Origin: Neurospora crassa OR74A
Taxonomy: Eukaryota > Ascomycota > Sordariomycetes > Sordariales > Sordariaceae
Length of the DNA: 64,000 nt
Assembly (NCBI RefSeq): GCF_000182925.2
Contig: NC_026504.1
Coordinates: 3,782,001-3,846,000, forward strand
Direction: 5' to 3'
Shown here: positions 22,201 through 35,546 of the stretch, piece after piece
Layout: each line of letters starts with the position of its first letter
How positions within the stretch are numbered: position 1 is the stretch's first letter
Notes under the pieces: model-generated
Seen by the model: the letters and a program-made list of their open reading frames with translations, nothing else
Databases searched by the model: none
Told to the model about the DNA's origin: nothing
Program-made: the position numbers and the translations under genes

Positions 22201-22979
22201 CAGACTGCAAGGTAATGCGAAATGTGCAGGAAGGGATACCTGTACGTGGGTTTCCGACCGGCACAGGTTGTCGTCTGGCGGAGGCGGTCGTCGATCGCGC
22301 TGGCGATGATTGGCGCGCAATGGAGTCGAATGGGATGCGATTAGCGACGCGCAGGTCGGTAGCTGCTGCTCCAAATTGGGCGAATGACTGGCGGCAATTG
22401 TAACTTGGAAAGGCACGTCGGTGTATTCCACTTGCTTTGCGACAAGTCGGTGTCAGCGCGGGTGCGAAAGGATGACGAACTTCACGCGATTGAAGGTTGC
22501 TGGGCCGCAAAAGTAAACAATTTATTGTCGGGAAGGAAGTGGAGGGGCTGTCGCAAGACAGAATCGCGGCTTGTTTTCCTCTTTTAGGGTTAGGGTCAGA
22601 GCCGGCTACATCTTTCATTACCTCCGAGCCCCTTTCCTAACCCCAACGGTATATGCATGGTAAAAGGGAATGGCAAGATCATTCTCATAAAGTTCCTGTT
22701 TCTTAGTGGAATCTGCAGATGGTAATCTGAAATAGCGCCCCCCAAATCGTCAGACGTACCGCCGCAACTCCCATGGTCTTTATTCTGCCCATATACCCTT
22801 CGAACGCCAGATATGTACAAGCCCGCTATATGTGATGAAGTTTTCATGAAACTGTTTCCCCGCCGTTTACCATTACGATCGATATCGAATACCACATCCT
22901 GTTACTGCTCTTCGTTAATAAAACGAAGTGGACTCTGTCCTCAGCGACAAGAAAGCCAACGAACCAACAAGCAGGCCGC
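22201..22979. other. Intergenic region upstream of CSM1
   Basis: About 780 bases holding the CSM1 promoter and the MFS transporter 3' flank. Contains two tandem TTAGGG units at 22584-22595. No gene seen. Confidence 0.55.
22584..22596. promoter_or_regulatory. Two-unit TTAGGG (telo-box-like) motif
   Basis: TTAGGGTTAGGGT about 385 bases upstream of the CSM1 ATG; on the gene strand it reads ACCCTAACCCTAA. This equals the telomeric repeat of filamentous fungi, and such short boxes occur in promoters bound by Myb-type telomere-repeat factors. Function here is inferred from sequence only. Confidence 0.35.
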
Positions 22980-24875
22980 CTAGTCCTCAGCTGTCCTCTT
23001 TGCCTCTTTCAGTCTCTGATGGTGTTGCCGCCTGATGGTCCACAATGAGACGCAAAGCCCGATAGCGCAAGCACCAAGCGTCATGTAATATGCGTCTTTG
23101 TAGCAATCGATACCATCAGGACAGGTGCGCTCGCCCTCGTCATTGACAATGCTGTGCTTGTCAAAGACTTTGCCGTAAAACAGGTTAAAGACGTTGCCTG
23201 ATACGACAGGGCTCAAAGTCATGAAGCCCCAGTTTTGACTGAGTCCATGGATACCAAACGATTCGGCCACGATGGATGGAAAAACGCCGAAGAGGAAGCC
23301 GTAGCCAAGACCAGAAAGACCGGAGACGAAACCGAGCAGATGTGGGTTGAGGATGTTGAGAGCGCACAGCTGAGCGATGAAGAAAATCACGCTTCCTAAT
23401 GCAAGGCACCAGACACGGCTGGCCTTCAACACCTTGACGAGGAAATCTGATCCGACACCTTGAAAGTAAAGTTAGTATTAATCTTCAACATGGAATTGAG
23501 CCACTTCTTACCGCTGAGCAGCCGGCCAATAAAACTACCGATAGACAGAATAGAAACATGCATCTGTTGTCGATGAACGAGGAATGTGTCATCAACTGTT
23601 TTGTCATAGTATTTCCATAGAGCGTTGACATCATGGCCAATGTTGCTGTTAGATGTTAGCGGGCAGGGCACATAGTATAGGTAGAAGGTCACAGCAAGGA
23701 CTCAACACGTACTTGATGGTCATCAAACCAATTCCAGCCAAGATGGCCATAATGCAAAATAGTTGCCAAAACTCGAGACTCTTCAGCAAGGCCCAACCAC
23801 GGATATCTATACGGTGCGAACGATCCATATCAACACTGCTCTCAACATAAACATCACCTGGTAGTGAGGACGATCTGGACACAAGGGACGATGTCTCGTC
23901 AATGTCCTCCTGTGCCGTTCCCGCGGAGGCCGCTTCGACGTCATTGGATCGGCGAGGAGGGCTGACGTCTCGAGAAGATGAGGGCCCCACGAGCTCGTCT
24001 GTGGCTCCGCTGAGGGCCGGTGCTGTAGTGCCACTGGGAGTGGTGTAAACAGTGGGCGACATACCAGGTTCTCCGTCGACGAAACTGCGACCAGTCTGGG
24101 GCTTGGACTCCTCAGATAGTGTCCGGCGCAATTGTTGAGAGCTCGAGAGCCCTGGCCCGGAATGGATCGGGTGATACGAAGAACGCGGGTAAACCTTGAG
24201 GAAGAAAAACCCGAGGAACGTAAGGGTGAAAGTACCAACGGAAAGGAACATGAGGAAGGCGCCAGTGTTGCCGGGGAAGAAGACACTCCCAGAGGCGGAG
24301 AAGAAGAATGCACTAAGACCAAAGGCGGCCAGCGGAAAGGCTGTGGCTGTTCCGCGGTGATGAGGCCAATTCAGCGCCGACGTTTTGACTGAGGCAGCAA
24401 AGGCCATGCAGCTTCCAAATCCAGTCAAGAAGCTGAAGATGCAAAGCAGGGGAACGGAGCCAGTGCCGCTTTCATAGGCGGCTTTGAAGGGGAAGTATCC
24501 CAAGCCCAGCAACAAGGCGCCGAGAATGACTGGTGGGCGGGTTCCTCGGCGGTCCACATACATTCCAACTGGCACGCCCATCGAATACATGCCCAGATTC
24601 CCGGCCAGTCCGATCAGGTTGCTCTGCGTCGTCGTGAGGTGCAGCTTGTCGGCAAACTGAGGAGCCCATGCTGAGTAGACATACTATCCAGAGTACGCAG
24701 ACGGCGCAAGGAGTTAGCAGTAGTCCCATTGTGGTAGCTTTGTGTTGCACGACAGATCAGGGAAATCGCCCACATTTGTTCCACATGCTAGTGATATGAC
24801 CGTTGCTGCTATGCTCGACACCAGGCGGGCGCGCTTAAGCTGCTGGTCGAGCATGGTCCTAGTTGTAGTTGTCAT
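22980..24875 (-). CDS. MFS transporter, nodulin-like family
   Basis: Four exons on the minus strand: 24875-24774, 24683-23713, 23645-23512 and 23458-22980; phases agree and the product is 561 residues. The N-terminus (SLACGTNYVYSAWAPQFADK) and the next block (NLIGLAGNLGMYSMGVPVGM, then the loop YVDRRGTRPPVILGALLLG) are typical of the fungal nodulin-like (NFD4/YMR155W-like) branch of the major facilitator superfamily. About six membrane spans are followed by a long Ser/Thr/Pro-rich cytoplasmic loop (residues about 190-300). A second set of six spans follows, with NNIGHDVNALWKYYD after the second intron and IGSFIGRLLSGVGSDFLVK. It probably sits in the plasma or vacuolar membrane. The substrate is unknown; monocarboxylates are often proposed for relatives but cannot be read from sequence. 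Confidence 0.88.
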
Positions 24876-26512
24876 GGTTGGGATAACCGCAAGGTGAAGA
24901 GACTCCTGAGTCTCGAACGGTCAAGTTATCACGATCAAACGGTCTGAAGCATCCCCGCGACGCCGTTGCAATGAAGGGCCCCTGCCGATCGCAAAAGGTG
25001 TCGGAAACCCGGAGTTGGAACAGGCCAAAACTAGTACAAAGATGGTAGAATCGGCAGCAAGCCTGGCATGGCAATTCAGAAACAGGATGAAGGAAATACG
25101 ATCAAGTCAAAGTTGGGAGGAGGGAGGGAGGATGTGTGTTGTCGTCACTGGGGTGTAGGTACTTCCGACACATGCCTTATCTGACACTACCTTATCAGCC
25201 CGCATTATACTCGTTGTAAGGGGTGTGAATTGTTAGCGGTTGTCCAGTGACGCAGGCCCGCTGATTGCGAGTTCCTGGGGTCATTGTCCCAAAGGCCATC
25301 TTGTGATTGGCCCAGCGCCAGCGGGCAGCTGACAGGCGGTTCCGATACAGGACCTGAGCAGCCAGCCGCCTATCCAAGTATGATAGGTACATATGAAACA
25401 TGATCCGTCGTCCATCTTTCTGTCGCAGTCTCTCCTGAATCTCTCTCCCGTCGGCGGGGCAGAGCTGAGGTGAAGAGAACAGCCCATGTATTGGTGCCTG
25501 ATACAACGGTGTGAGATGAGAGTTGAGTACCAGAATCGTGGCACAAGACTGTCATTAGCTAACCCACGTAGCTGTTGGAGAGCAGTGTCCACTCCCCGTA
25601 GGCCTAGAATTTAGTAACGAGTTGGATACGTAATGAGAATGGGGGCATGGATGGACCTGGACAGCTGAATGTTCCCCAGATTCGAAACGGGTCCTGGAGT
25701 CACGATGCCGGCGGGTCCCCGCTTGCCCCGGGCTCGGGAGACGGGGATGCCGGTTTGCCCGGGATCCATGTCCGTGGATCCGGATCCGAAAGTTATCGAC
25801 TTTGGAGGAAAGCTGAGGGTTACGGCCGGGTACTAGCCCACGTGGTATCGTTGCTGTGTACATATTCAATACTTGTAATCCAATGGTACCCGGCCAGGGG
25901 TCTATGATGGCTTTCAGTGCATTTTGAGGTCAGCATCTAATGACTGGATTATCAAGAAGCATGAGAGGTGATCCGTGTCAATTGGAACGGGCAAGCGAGA
26001 TTTTGAAAAGGCATTGAAGAGTCGGTAATCTAAACGGCGAGGCTTTCACTTTCATCGATCTGACGCACAGGCGGAAGTTGCCCAGTTGAGATTGGACTGA
26101 TCGAGACGGGCATTGATCATGCCCGCTGAACGTACTCATGGTGGCGCAGTGTGGCTTGAATGCCAGTACTCTGCGTGAGAACTGAAATGATTGGCCCCGA
26201 GAGGTGGCCGGGGCTTCTGCCAGTCCAGCCGCCGCGTGTGTACAGTACAGTAGTCATCTGCTACTACTTACCCACCCGCTGAACCAACTGCCCTGACGTC
26301 CGTCTGGTCGCAAGTTGACGACTCACGCTGTGGGATCTTGGATGATTCTAGACCTCGTTACCTACCTATCACCAAACCTCTCTTTCTCGACTATCGAGCC
26401 GATACGATTTGCGCCGCCCAGTTTCAACGGCGAGCATAATTTCCTATTCGCTTCTTCCGTCATTAATCGACCAAAATCAAACTGAAAACCGCAACCTAGT
26501 CGACTCTTCGCC
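24876..26512. other. 1.6-kb divergent promoter region between MFS transporter and TMS1
   Basis: The two flanking genes are transcribed away from each other, so this region holds both promoters. Short frames on the minus strand (25195-25869) show no domain. A GC-rich patch (cccgggctcgggagacgggg and nearby ggatccatgtccgtggatcc) lies near 25728-25785. No gene supported. Confidence 0.5.
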
Positions 26513-28094
26513 ATGGGCGCGCTTCTTTCGCTGCCGCTGCTCGCGGTGCCGAGTCTAGGCACTGTAAGTTGCCTCCACACCACGAGCTCACGAACTCGAC
26601 GTTATGACCCATGATACTGACCATCTCCCTCCGTCACACAGATCCTCGGATTTGCTGGTAGTTGCTGCGGTGCTGCGGCATGCTCCGCTCTCTGTAGCGC
26701 GTGCGGAAAATGCGGCAACAGGTTGGTGACGATTGTCTCTACGGCATCCTGTTTGCTAGACTAACATCGGTTGGAATAGTGTCCTTACCCGTATCGCATA
26801 TGCCCTCATCCTTCTCATCAACTCGATACTTTCGTGGATAATGCTCACCAAATGGGCAATCGAAAAACTGCAACACCTCACCTTCAACTACGTCAAGATC
26901 AGCTGTGGAGATGGAGACTGCTATGGCTGGCTCGCTGTCCACCGCATCAACTTTGCTCTCGGCTTGTTTCACCTGATGCTGGCTGGCCTTCTCCTCGGAG
27001 TTAACTCTTCTAAGCACCCTCGCGCGAAAATCCAGAACGGCTTCTGGGGACCCAAGATCATCGCCTGGCTCGGCTTGATTGTCCTAACCTTCTTCATCCC
27101 GGACGAGTTCTTTGTGTTCTGGGGCAACTATGTCTCGTTTATTTGTGCGATGCTCTTCCTCATCCTCGGCCTTATTCTACTGGTCGACCTGGCGCACAAC
27201 TGGGCCGAGTACTGCCTGGCGCAGATTGAGGATACCGACTCGCGTACTTGGAGAATCATCTTGATTGGCTCGACGCTGAGCATGTACCTCGCGTCCCTTG
27301 CCATGACCATCATCCAGTACATCTTCTTCGCTGGGAATGGCTGCTCTATGAACCAAGCAGCAATTACCATCAATCTGCTACTCTGGATCGCCGTTTCGGC
27401 CATATCTGTGCATCCGACAGTGCAGGAGTACAACCCCAAGGCGGGGCTTGCGCAAGCCGCCATGGTGGCCATCTACTGCACCTACCTGACCATGTCTGCG
27501 GTCTCGATGGAGCCTGATGAGACCGAAGACCGGCGGTGCAACCCTCTGGTGCTGGGCCAGGGCACGCGGACCACCACCATTATTCTCGGCGCCATCGCAA
27601 CCATGCTCACGGTGGCCTATACTACCACACGGGCAGCAACCCAGAGCCTTGGTCTCGGTGGAAGCGGAAGGGGACAGATCCAGCTGCCCGATGAGGATGA
27701 GCATGACCTCGTGACGCAACAACCAAGCTTTCGGCGGGAGATGCGGGCTGAGGCGCTCCGTAGGGCCGTTGAGGAAGGAAGTCTTCCTGCAGATGCCCTC
27801 TTATCAGATGACGACGAGAGCGATGCGGGTGACCGTACGGCCAACGATGATGAGAGATCGAGCACTCAGTACAGTTATGCCATGTTCCACATCGTCTTCT
27901 TCCTGGCCACTGCCTGGGTTGCTACCTTGTTGACCATGGACTGGGATGACAAGAAGCAGGGCGACTTTGCCACGGTTGGTCGTACGCTGTGGGCGAGCTG
28001 GGTCAAGATCGTGAGCTCGTGGGTCTGCTACGGCTTGTATACCTGGACCCTGGTTGCACCAATTGTGCTGCCAGACCGCTTCGATGGCTACTAA
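26513..28094 (+). CDS. TMS1: Serinc family membrane protein TMS1
   Basis: Three exons: 26513-26563, 26642-26721 and 26780-28094, 481 residues. The first exon encodes MGALLSLPLLAVPSLGT, and exon 2 the Cys-rich loop (CCGAAACSALCSACGKCG) that is diagnostic of Serinc/TMS1 proteins. About ten or eleven hydrophobic spans follow, e.g. SVLTRIAYALILLINSILSW, HRINFALGLFHLMLAGLLLG and IIAWLGLIVLTFFIP. A large acidic loop precedes the last two spans, and the protein ends WTLVAPIVLPDRFDGY. Serinc proteins are multi-pass membrane proteins tied to lipid distribution (serine incorporation into phosphatidylserine and sphingolipids was proposed, and scramblase activity reported for animal members). Yeast Tms1 is vacuolar. 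Length and exon pattern look intact. Confidence 0.95.
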
Positions 28095-30487
28095 ACGGTT
28101 TTGAATACTTTGGCGCCTCGGGTACCCGCTTGAGGTTGAGGGAGTACACTACCTTTTTTTTTCTCACTTATCACATTTTTGTATTGGAGTTCTAGGGGCT
28201 AATGCATTTCGGGTGTATGGGGTTATGATGGCAACTGGATCTGATAGTTTTAGTCAAGCATCGCTTTCGTGTTTCTGGTAGGCCATTTGCTGAATGATAT
28301 TTGGATATATTTTATATCACAGGCGTACCTATGTCAGACATTTTGGGCACCAGATATGCCATTTGGTGAGATGCTTATCCATTTATAACTGAAGTAGAAA
28401 CGGGATAAGGTGGGTTCAATGACATGGATATGATGGAAGCATCGAAGAGCGAAAGTGGCCGCCATGTTCGGGCAAGGCCAACGATGCCAGGTATCTGGAG
28501 CGTAACTTCCTTATACGGAATTACTAGCAAGAAACCCTAAGGCTGGTACGTCCCTTCCTTCACAACCCGCACAGATCTCCAGCTCCTCTGTCAGAGTCGA
28601 GTGAAAATATCTAACAAATATCATGTCTTGCCCAATGCGATCTCCCCATCCAACTAGAGCTCATCCCGGCCGAGTTGCATCATCCGAACCTTCCATTGTT
28701 CCAGGAAAAGAGATATTCGACTTCTGTTATCTTTCGATCCCCAACCATTTAGTCTTTTCCACCCAATTATCTGGCTAAATCTCCTTGCGGCCGGAAGCCC
28801 TTGTCTTTCTTACTGGCATTAATCCTTCACTTTCTTCTCCCGCACTCTCGTCATTCTTCTTTCACCGGTTGTCGCAAGAAGGTGTCAGGTGTACATCGGC
28901 AAAGCTTTCTCGCGGCAACGCAACGTCGTGGGCATTCCGGCCTCTTCCCGGTACCACCAGAATCAATATCTCGCTCGGTGTGCAAATCGAGACATCCATG
29001 GAGAGGAACAACGGACAACCGATGGTACGTATCTTGAAACTACCTGTGTCTGGGTGATGTCGACAATTCCGACCTCCGCGTTACTAACACTGCATGTCAA
29101 CGCTAGTATCGTACCACGCAATACCTTTTCCACGAATCACCGGGATGACGTCAAAATATAAGGCTCCTTGTGGGACTTCCTACGGCCGCTTGATCGGAGA
29201 AATCCAGTAACCAGGGTCTGGTTTGCCTTATTCAGATACCCCGAGCCTTGCCTCGACAGGAAAATCAGACGGAACATCATCCATAGGCTACCCTGGGCTA
29301 GATGCTGCCATCCATGGAAAGGATCCCCTATTCCATGGACAGAGTCATCTGTATGAGGTCTGTCAGAACCTATCCGATGATCAAGGTACTTCACGCCCCC
29401 TTCACCATGGGTGGTTTATCCGAGACCTGTTTGCCTGTTGTTTCAAACACTGAGTTTCCTCGGCCCGCTTTCTCGCCCTCGCCGTTCCCCCGGCTGTCTT
29501 TTCGCTCGTTGGATTCGCAGAGCCGCACCGAATACCCACACCTCTATGGGGGAAGTCCACAAAACCAGTCTATGAGGCAGTCAACCGTTGCATACTACCA
29601 CGACAGACTGATAGACAGGGGCATATATGACAAGAAGCCATAATTACCCTGATTATAAACTATGCCGACCAATCGTTGTTTCCCTCCCCTGGAACAGGGG
29701 GTTTATGCTATGACAAGGAAACTCAACAATCGCTCTCTTGTCATTACCACTTGCGCAGTGGGCTTCAAACTCGCCTGATCTAGGGAGACCAAGAGCGTCT
29801 GGATGAATCGGCTCCATCCCGCGATGTGAAGAAGCGTGCGAAAGAAGCACAACAGGCTTGACGCATAATCACACGGTACGCCAACGTTTCGGCTACATAA
29901 CGACCATATCAGTAATCAAGAGGCGACCAAGGTTGAAGACCTCAATCGCCAAAATCAAAGGCCCGTCATGCGAGAAACCGCCTAACACCTTGATTCATGG
30001 CTGGGAAGTTCGCAAACATACAGCCAACATCGCTGACTCCAGCACCTATGCATCAGGGAAGGTTGCTCTCCTGGCTATCAACCAGTTGCTACGTCCTTCC
30101 ATGCTCCGGACCTTAATCTTATCTCGCCATCCCGCATGTCTTTGATCTCCTGGGTCAGAAAGAACGGAGTGGGCCTGCCATCATTGCATACCTGAGCTCC
30201 ATCAACTTGTGTAACGGTTTCACAAATTGACAATACATACAGACGCTCGCGAAACAGTGGTCTAACAACAAACAAATTGTCCAATGTTGGAACGAAAGGT
30301 TAGAGAGTTTTTCATGGGTCCTGAAATTTCCCGATTTGTCTGCATTCTCTTCTGGTTTTGACATGAGCCATACAATGGCCATGGGAGCACAAGTTTGCTT
30401 CGAGGGGGTTCTGATTACATGCTTTTCCTGTCACCTCACAGCTCTACGCGTGCAGGCGACAACAACATGACACTTCCTATTCACATT

Positions 30488-30521
30488 AACTTTGTTCAGT
30501 AGGTGGCGGCTGAACAAAGTT
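30488..30521. repeat. Perfect 12-bp inverted repeat, 10-nt loop
   Basis: aactttgttcag (30488-30499) and ctgaacaaagtt (30510-30521) are exact reverse complements around taggtggcgg. Located in the gene-poor region. Confidence 0.88.
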
Positions 30522-33500
30522 CCGGCAAGAACAGAAGTTGACCCAGATATTCTGCTTTATTCCGATCTCTTGTTGAGTGTCTCACATCAGTGTGAACTTC
30601 AACTACGCTAGTTTGTCACCCCAGAGGGCGTCAAGGCTTGGAGGTAGTTCACAGAACATTCAACGCCAGGGGTAACCGTGTAATATCCGGTCACGGAGCG
30701 TCCGAGATTCCGATGAGCACTTTCATCATGATTCAATCTGGGGAGATGCTACCTCTCGAAGGTTACACCAAGTCCCCACAGCTTTGACGCATTCTCGACG
30801 CGGTACTTTGCTCGCAGCTAGCAAACGGAATTATGACCTGTTACTGGCCAACACAAAAGCAATATGTACCTTTCCGACTGTAATGGCCATACGAGGAAGG
30901 CCCTTTACCACCACCGCCATCAGTCCAGCCAAATTGCGACTTTGGGGTACAGATGGGTACGACAATTGCTTTGACATTTCATCCATAGGTACGTACCCTT
31001 TCACTGAATCCCGCACTCATCGCAAGGATTTTACGTCGCCATCCCTCCCGGCAAGAGAAAACCAGAATCATCGTCGGAAAAAATTGTGTTGCCATGAATG
31101 ACCAGAAGCCTCATCCCTCATGGATTGGAGAGTCGACTTTGTCGTCGTATTAATCCAGTGTCTACAATCGTGCCTTCAGGATCCCAGGCGTGTGCTGGCT
31201 AGCATCGGACGATCACTGTTTATCACCGCGAAATCGTAGATTGAAAGCCAGGTGAGGGAAGAAAGTATCAATGCATGGGAACTAACTGTGCACATCGGTT
31301 ACTGTACCATGCCACTCGCAGACGCCACATTTTACAAGTAAGCAAACATACAGAAGCTCTTATTCCATTATGACGATGGTACTGATGGCGATGCTATAGA
31401 CTATTGCATAAATTATACTCACTCGCTACTGATCTCGAGCCCTCATCGCTTCAAACAAGCCTTCGCCCCTTAGCCATCAAGATGCCCCGCCCACACAGCT
31501 CGATTTTAGCCTTCATATTCGATGGTCAAGAGGGACAAGGGAGCTGTTCAATCCTCTTGTCTGTCTGCAGGTCAGCACCGTAAAAGACAAACAGACTGAG
31601 TTCAACCGACTCATCTGACGCCAAGAACCAAACACAAGTCAAGAAGACTCGAACAAAGTCTGCAGACCGGTCAGGATCGTACACGCTGTTTGTACGGCAA
31701 TACTTGACCGATGTCATTTCATCCTGCTGGAAAAAATCAATCCTATCACGCAATGCTTCTGAGATTCGATCGAAAGGGCTGATTTCGACTCCAATGACGG
31801 TATTGAAGGAAAGGCATAGCACAACATCGGGATGAGCTTTTGGCGAAATGACGAATTGACGTCCACTATCTTGCCCCGGTATTAATGCCGTTGCCCTCAA
31901 CGCAAATGTCCTTCATTTGGAGCTTCAGTCTTGCATGGCGTTGACAAGTTCAAAGTAGAAGCATATACCCTGATGTAACGAAGTGGTGTCACACGGATGT
32001 GATGCGAGTTGAGGCGAAGAAAAACAGAGAAACGGTGAACGATACAGGCTTTGCGAGGATGCCGGAAACATGAACGCCGGAGATACTAGAGGCACGGAGC
32101 GCCCTGGCATGACACGAGGCGCTCTAGGTGAGAGCAGGATACCCTGCCTAGGGAAGCATCAAGCTACGAGGATATAACAAACCTGTAGCCTTGACATTAG
32201 CAGAGGGATCGGTATTTTTTCTATTAACTATAGAGCACAGCGCCGCTCGAAGCAGTACCGAGATGACGATGTAGGATTCACCCACAAATTTCCAGCTTCC
32301 TGGGTCACACATGTGGTATCTAACGCTGAGCCTGCAGGCGAAGCGTGGGGTGATGTAAAGAAGAGAATGAAGTGACGAGAATCTGTCCCTGATACTTTTA
32401 CACTGCAAAACCCGCAGGTAGGTGGCCTTCTTTCAATTCTTCATTATCTGGTCTTCTCATCTTGAAGCTGTATGTGACGGCTAACTACTTACTGTCGCGT
32501 ACCCACACCAAAACGCAGTAGATAGAGGGACGACAACTACTGCGGAGGTCAACAGTCTACAGCCTGGTAGAGGGACTCGAATGAGGTAGTACTCTGCTAC
32601 AGAGGAGTCCTCCTTATCGGCAAGGTTCCCAGCGTAACCCCGGCTAATGGACAATCTGCATAATAGGCCGGGCCTGGGGCTCATGGACAAGCTTCCCTTG
32701 AAAGCCAGGTGTATCGGCTCGACATGTACCTTGACCAAGTGTGGTTGGGGCTTTCTGTGATAGGCCTTGGGTTTGATCATGATATTTCACATCTTCTTCG
32801 TCTTTCTGTACATGATGACTGACCGCGTGACCATAGGTACGAAGAATACATGCATGCTAGATTACCGGTAAAGCTTGGATCCGAATTGGGCGCCATGTCT
32901 GCATTGCTCATCACCCACCAGCCCCAAGCCTGTTGATTGATGCTCATTGATAGCCGTTGGCCGTACCAGGCATCATCACATCAGTGACGAGACTTCATAT
33001 TCTTAACATGCTGAAGAGTCTTGGTTCCTTCGAGATCTCTATTGTTTCCGATATATAAGCCGGAAATGTCCCCCGTCAGAGGGGCAAGTCAGAAGCTGGC
33101 CACCAGCAGAAGAAGTTCCATCACAATCCTCCCTTTATTTAAGAATACGACTTAAAACCCACCGCTCATGATCTCGCTATCAAGTGCACCCACCAGCGTA
33201 TATCACAACGGATAGACAACGTCCGAGGAATTTGAGCATTTTCCCTGCCATCCGCAGCACTGGGATTGTCATAGCAACTACCACACTGATCAGCCATTTG
33301 GTCTCGACCACCGCCACCTAATCCACAAAGCCATCCGCCCACTCTCTCAAAGCAATACAGGCTTCCGCGGAAAGAATTATGCCTCACAGCGTGAGAGAAA
33401 ATCGTCAACCAGCTACTGGTACTGACCATCAAGGGTTGGTGCCACCACATCCTCTGCTTTTGCGAGGTGAAAAGGGAGGAAGGTTGTTTATGTGAACGTG

Positions 33501-34198
33501 TTCTTCTGTAATAAGGATAGAGATGGAAAGGCAAAGGGGCGAGTGTGAGTGTGTGTTGTTCAGGGCCTCACCACCAATTCTCTATGTAGCTTCTCCTCCT
33601 CCCCACAACAGCAAAACCGGACTAAATCGTCACCCGTCAGTCATACCAACGGACAGCACAGTCACAGTACCACCCCTGACACAAGCACCACTGTTAACCC
33701 CATGCTGGTTCGCTGGCAGGAGGAGCGAAATCGGAGCAATCTGCCTATCACCGAGACGCTTATTGGGCAGTCCAGAGAAAGCGGCGGTGGTAGCACATAG
33801 AGACCAGACGGGATGACAGGCGGAATGTTGATAGGTTAGGGGGATTTGTCCGGTAAGTTACCTGACAGCAACTGACCTTTACCTATTGCGCAGGCCCTCG
33901 ACATTTTGACTCATTTTGAGTGCCCTGATTATACTAACCTTTATCCCGGCTATCTTACAGTGTCATTGTTTACTTCTGATTACTGATTCCCTCGCTTGCT
34001 TTTCAGCTCAACAGAAATTGGATACACAAAGTACCATACTTTCAGGGTGGTTTTGACCTTCAGAGAACGGGAGTGGGAACAGGAACGGAGAGCAGAAGAG
34101 AAGACAAGGAAGAAGAGGAAAGTTCGGAAACTCGCTAGTGCTCTAACTGACAATTAGGGCTGGACAAACGACTCGAGTGTTACGGGCGGCTAACAAGA

Positions 34199-34220
34199 GG
34201 GTAAGGGTAAGGGTAAGGGT
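34199..34220. repeat. GTAAGG hexanucleotide run
   Basis: Three full GTAAGG units (34201-34218) with partial flanking units. It resembles but is not the telomeric TTAGGG repeat. Confidence 0.8.
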
Positions 34221-34650
34221 GAACAATGAAGGGGGGATCTCGAGTCTTCACTCTCGTGTCAAGATCGGGGGCTCCCTGCTAGCTTTCCACCATTCCTTGG
34301 CATCTCTCCTGGCTGTGTAGGCTCGCAGCAAACACAGGAAGGACCGGCATCAACAGCAGCAGGAGCACGCACAGCATGTATCACCAAGGATATCGTCTCG
34401 GGCATTCACTTGCAGGAATTGCGGAGAGGAATCCGGCAAATCTGAGCGGAGAACATGACGGGGAAGGCGAGGAGGGGAGGAGGGGACAAAGGCTGTCAAG
34501 GCGGTGAAGGGGCGTTTAATCGTGTTGCTTGTGGAACAAAGGGCGTATGAGGGAATGTTGCTTTTTCTCGATTTGGTGAATTTTTCCTTCTTTCTGTTTT
34601 TGTTACCGCAGCCCTGAGGTGCCATGCCAGCTCTGACTGTGCCATGACAC

Positions 34651-34688
34651 GGCAGGCCTGCCACGCCTGCCGTGGCAGGCAGCATGGC
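34651..34688. repeat. Overlapping palindromes, GC-rich
   Basis: A perfect 12-mer palindrome ggcaggcctgcc (34651-34662) overlaps a perfect 10-bp hairpin (gcctgccacg 34656-34665, cgtggcaggc 34671-34680, 5-nt loop). gccatg at 34641-34646 can also pair with catggc at 34683-34688. The structures are mutually exclusive. Confidence 0.85.
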
Positions 34689-35522
34689 GGTGGCAACAAA
34701 CTTCATATGTGTACAACAACAGAGCGAGGTACCTATGTGTTACATACCGAGAAAAGGCTCGGGAAGGGAGTCGAAGTTGAGATGGGCTGAACCGGGCCGA
34801 GAGAAGGGATTCGGACCACGAAGTGTATGAGCACTGAACTGAAGGCAACTTTCTTGTCTAACTGATACCCCTGGGCGGTTATGGTGTTTTCTTCTCGTTA
34901 CTGTTATTCCAGGGGCAGCGTCGTTGTGATGGGACTCTTTTTTTTCCACACATTTGTTATTCACCCCCTTTATTTCACCTGGTGTGGTTACGTTTTCTCC
35001 CATTGTACCACGTCCATGTTCAATCGAATCACCCTGCTCTCTATATACCCTCGGTCTTTGGCTCGCAAACCTCTATCAACATGTTGGTGCTGCATTTTCC
35101 CCTACGTTCCTGATATCATACAATGAATGGCCTGCTCTCTTACCTAGGGACTTCCTCCCTCCCGCAAAGATCATCTCCCTCGTTGCCCTCGCCTTTCCTT
35201 TTCTCGTCTCCCTTTCTTTTAGCCAGCCCAAGCTCGATTTAAAGACTCACCCCCGACACCAGCTATCCATGACATCTCCCCATCCCGTCCGAATCTTACC
35301 CCTTCTCTGGCCTTCTTGGTCGGTTCCGCTTGGGCTCACTAGTCTAGTCTAGTCCACTCCTTTCCCCCCCCCTTTTTTTTTCCACACTCGTCACCCTGTT
35401 AGCCAGCCTCATCATACAGTTCTCTCGAGCAACATGTCACTCGCATGGCTGTGGAATGATTTATAGGTGTTACAATCATGTACCTAAACGAAACGGGAAA
35501 TCGTTGGAACCCAAAGGGAGAC

Positions 35523-35546
35523 GGCGGTGGCGGCGGCGGCGGCGGA
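35523..35546. repeat. GGC trinucleotide repeat
   Basis: Imperfect (GGC)n run, ggcggtggcggcggcggcgg and onward. Simple-sequence DNA in the gene-poor region. Confidence 0.85.

Noticed and set aside
31526-31900. 124-codon minus-strand frame in the gene-poor region
   Set aside because: Looks somewhat protein-like but has no ATG, and I found no convincing upstream exon.
34199-34220. GTAAGG repeat as an interstitial telomere
   Set aside because: The unit is not TTAGGG in any register and has only three to four copies.
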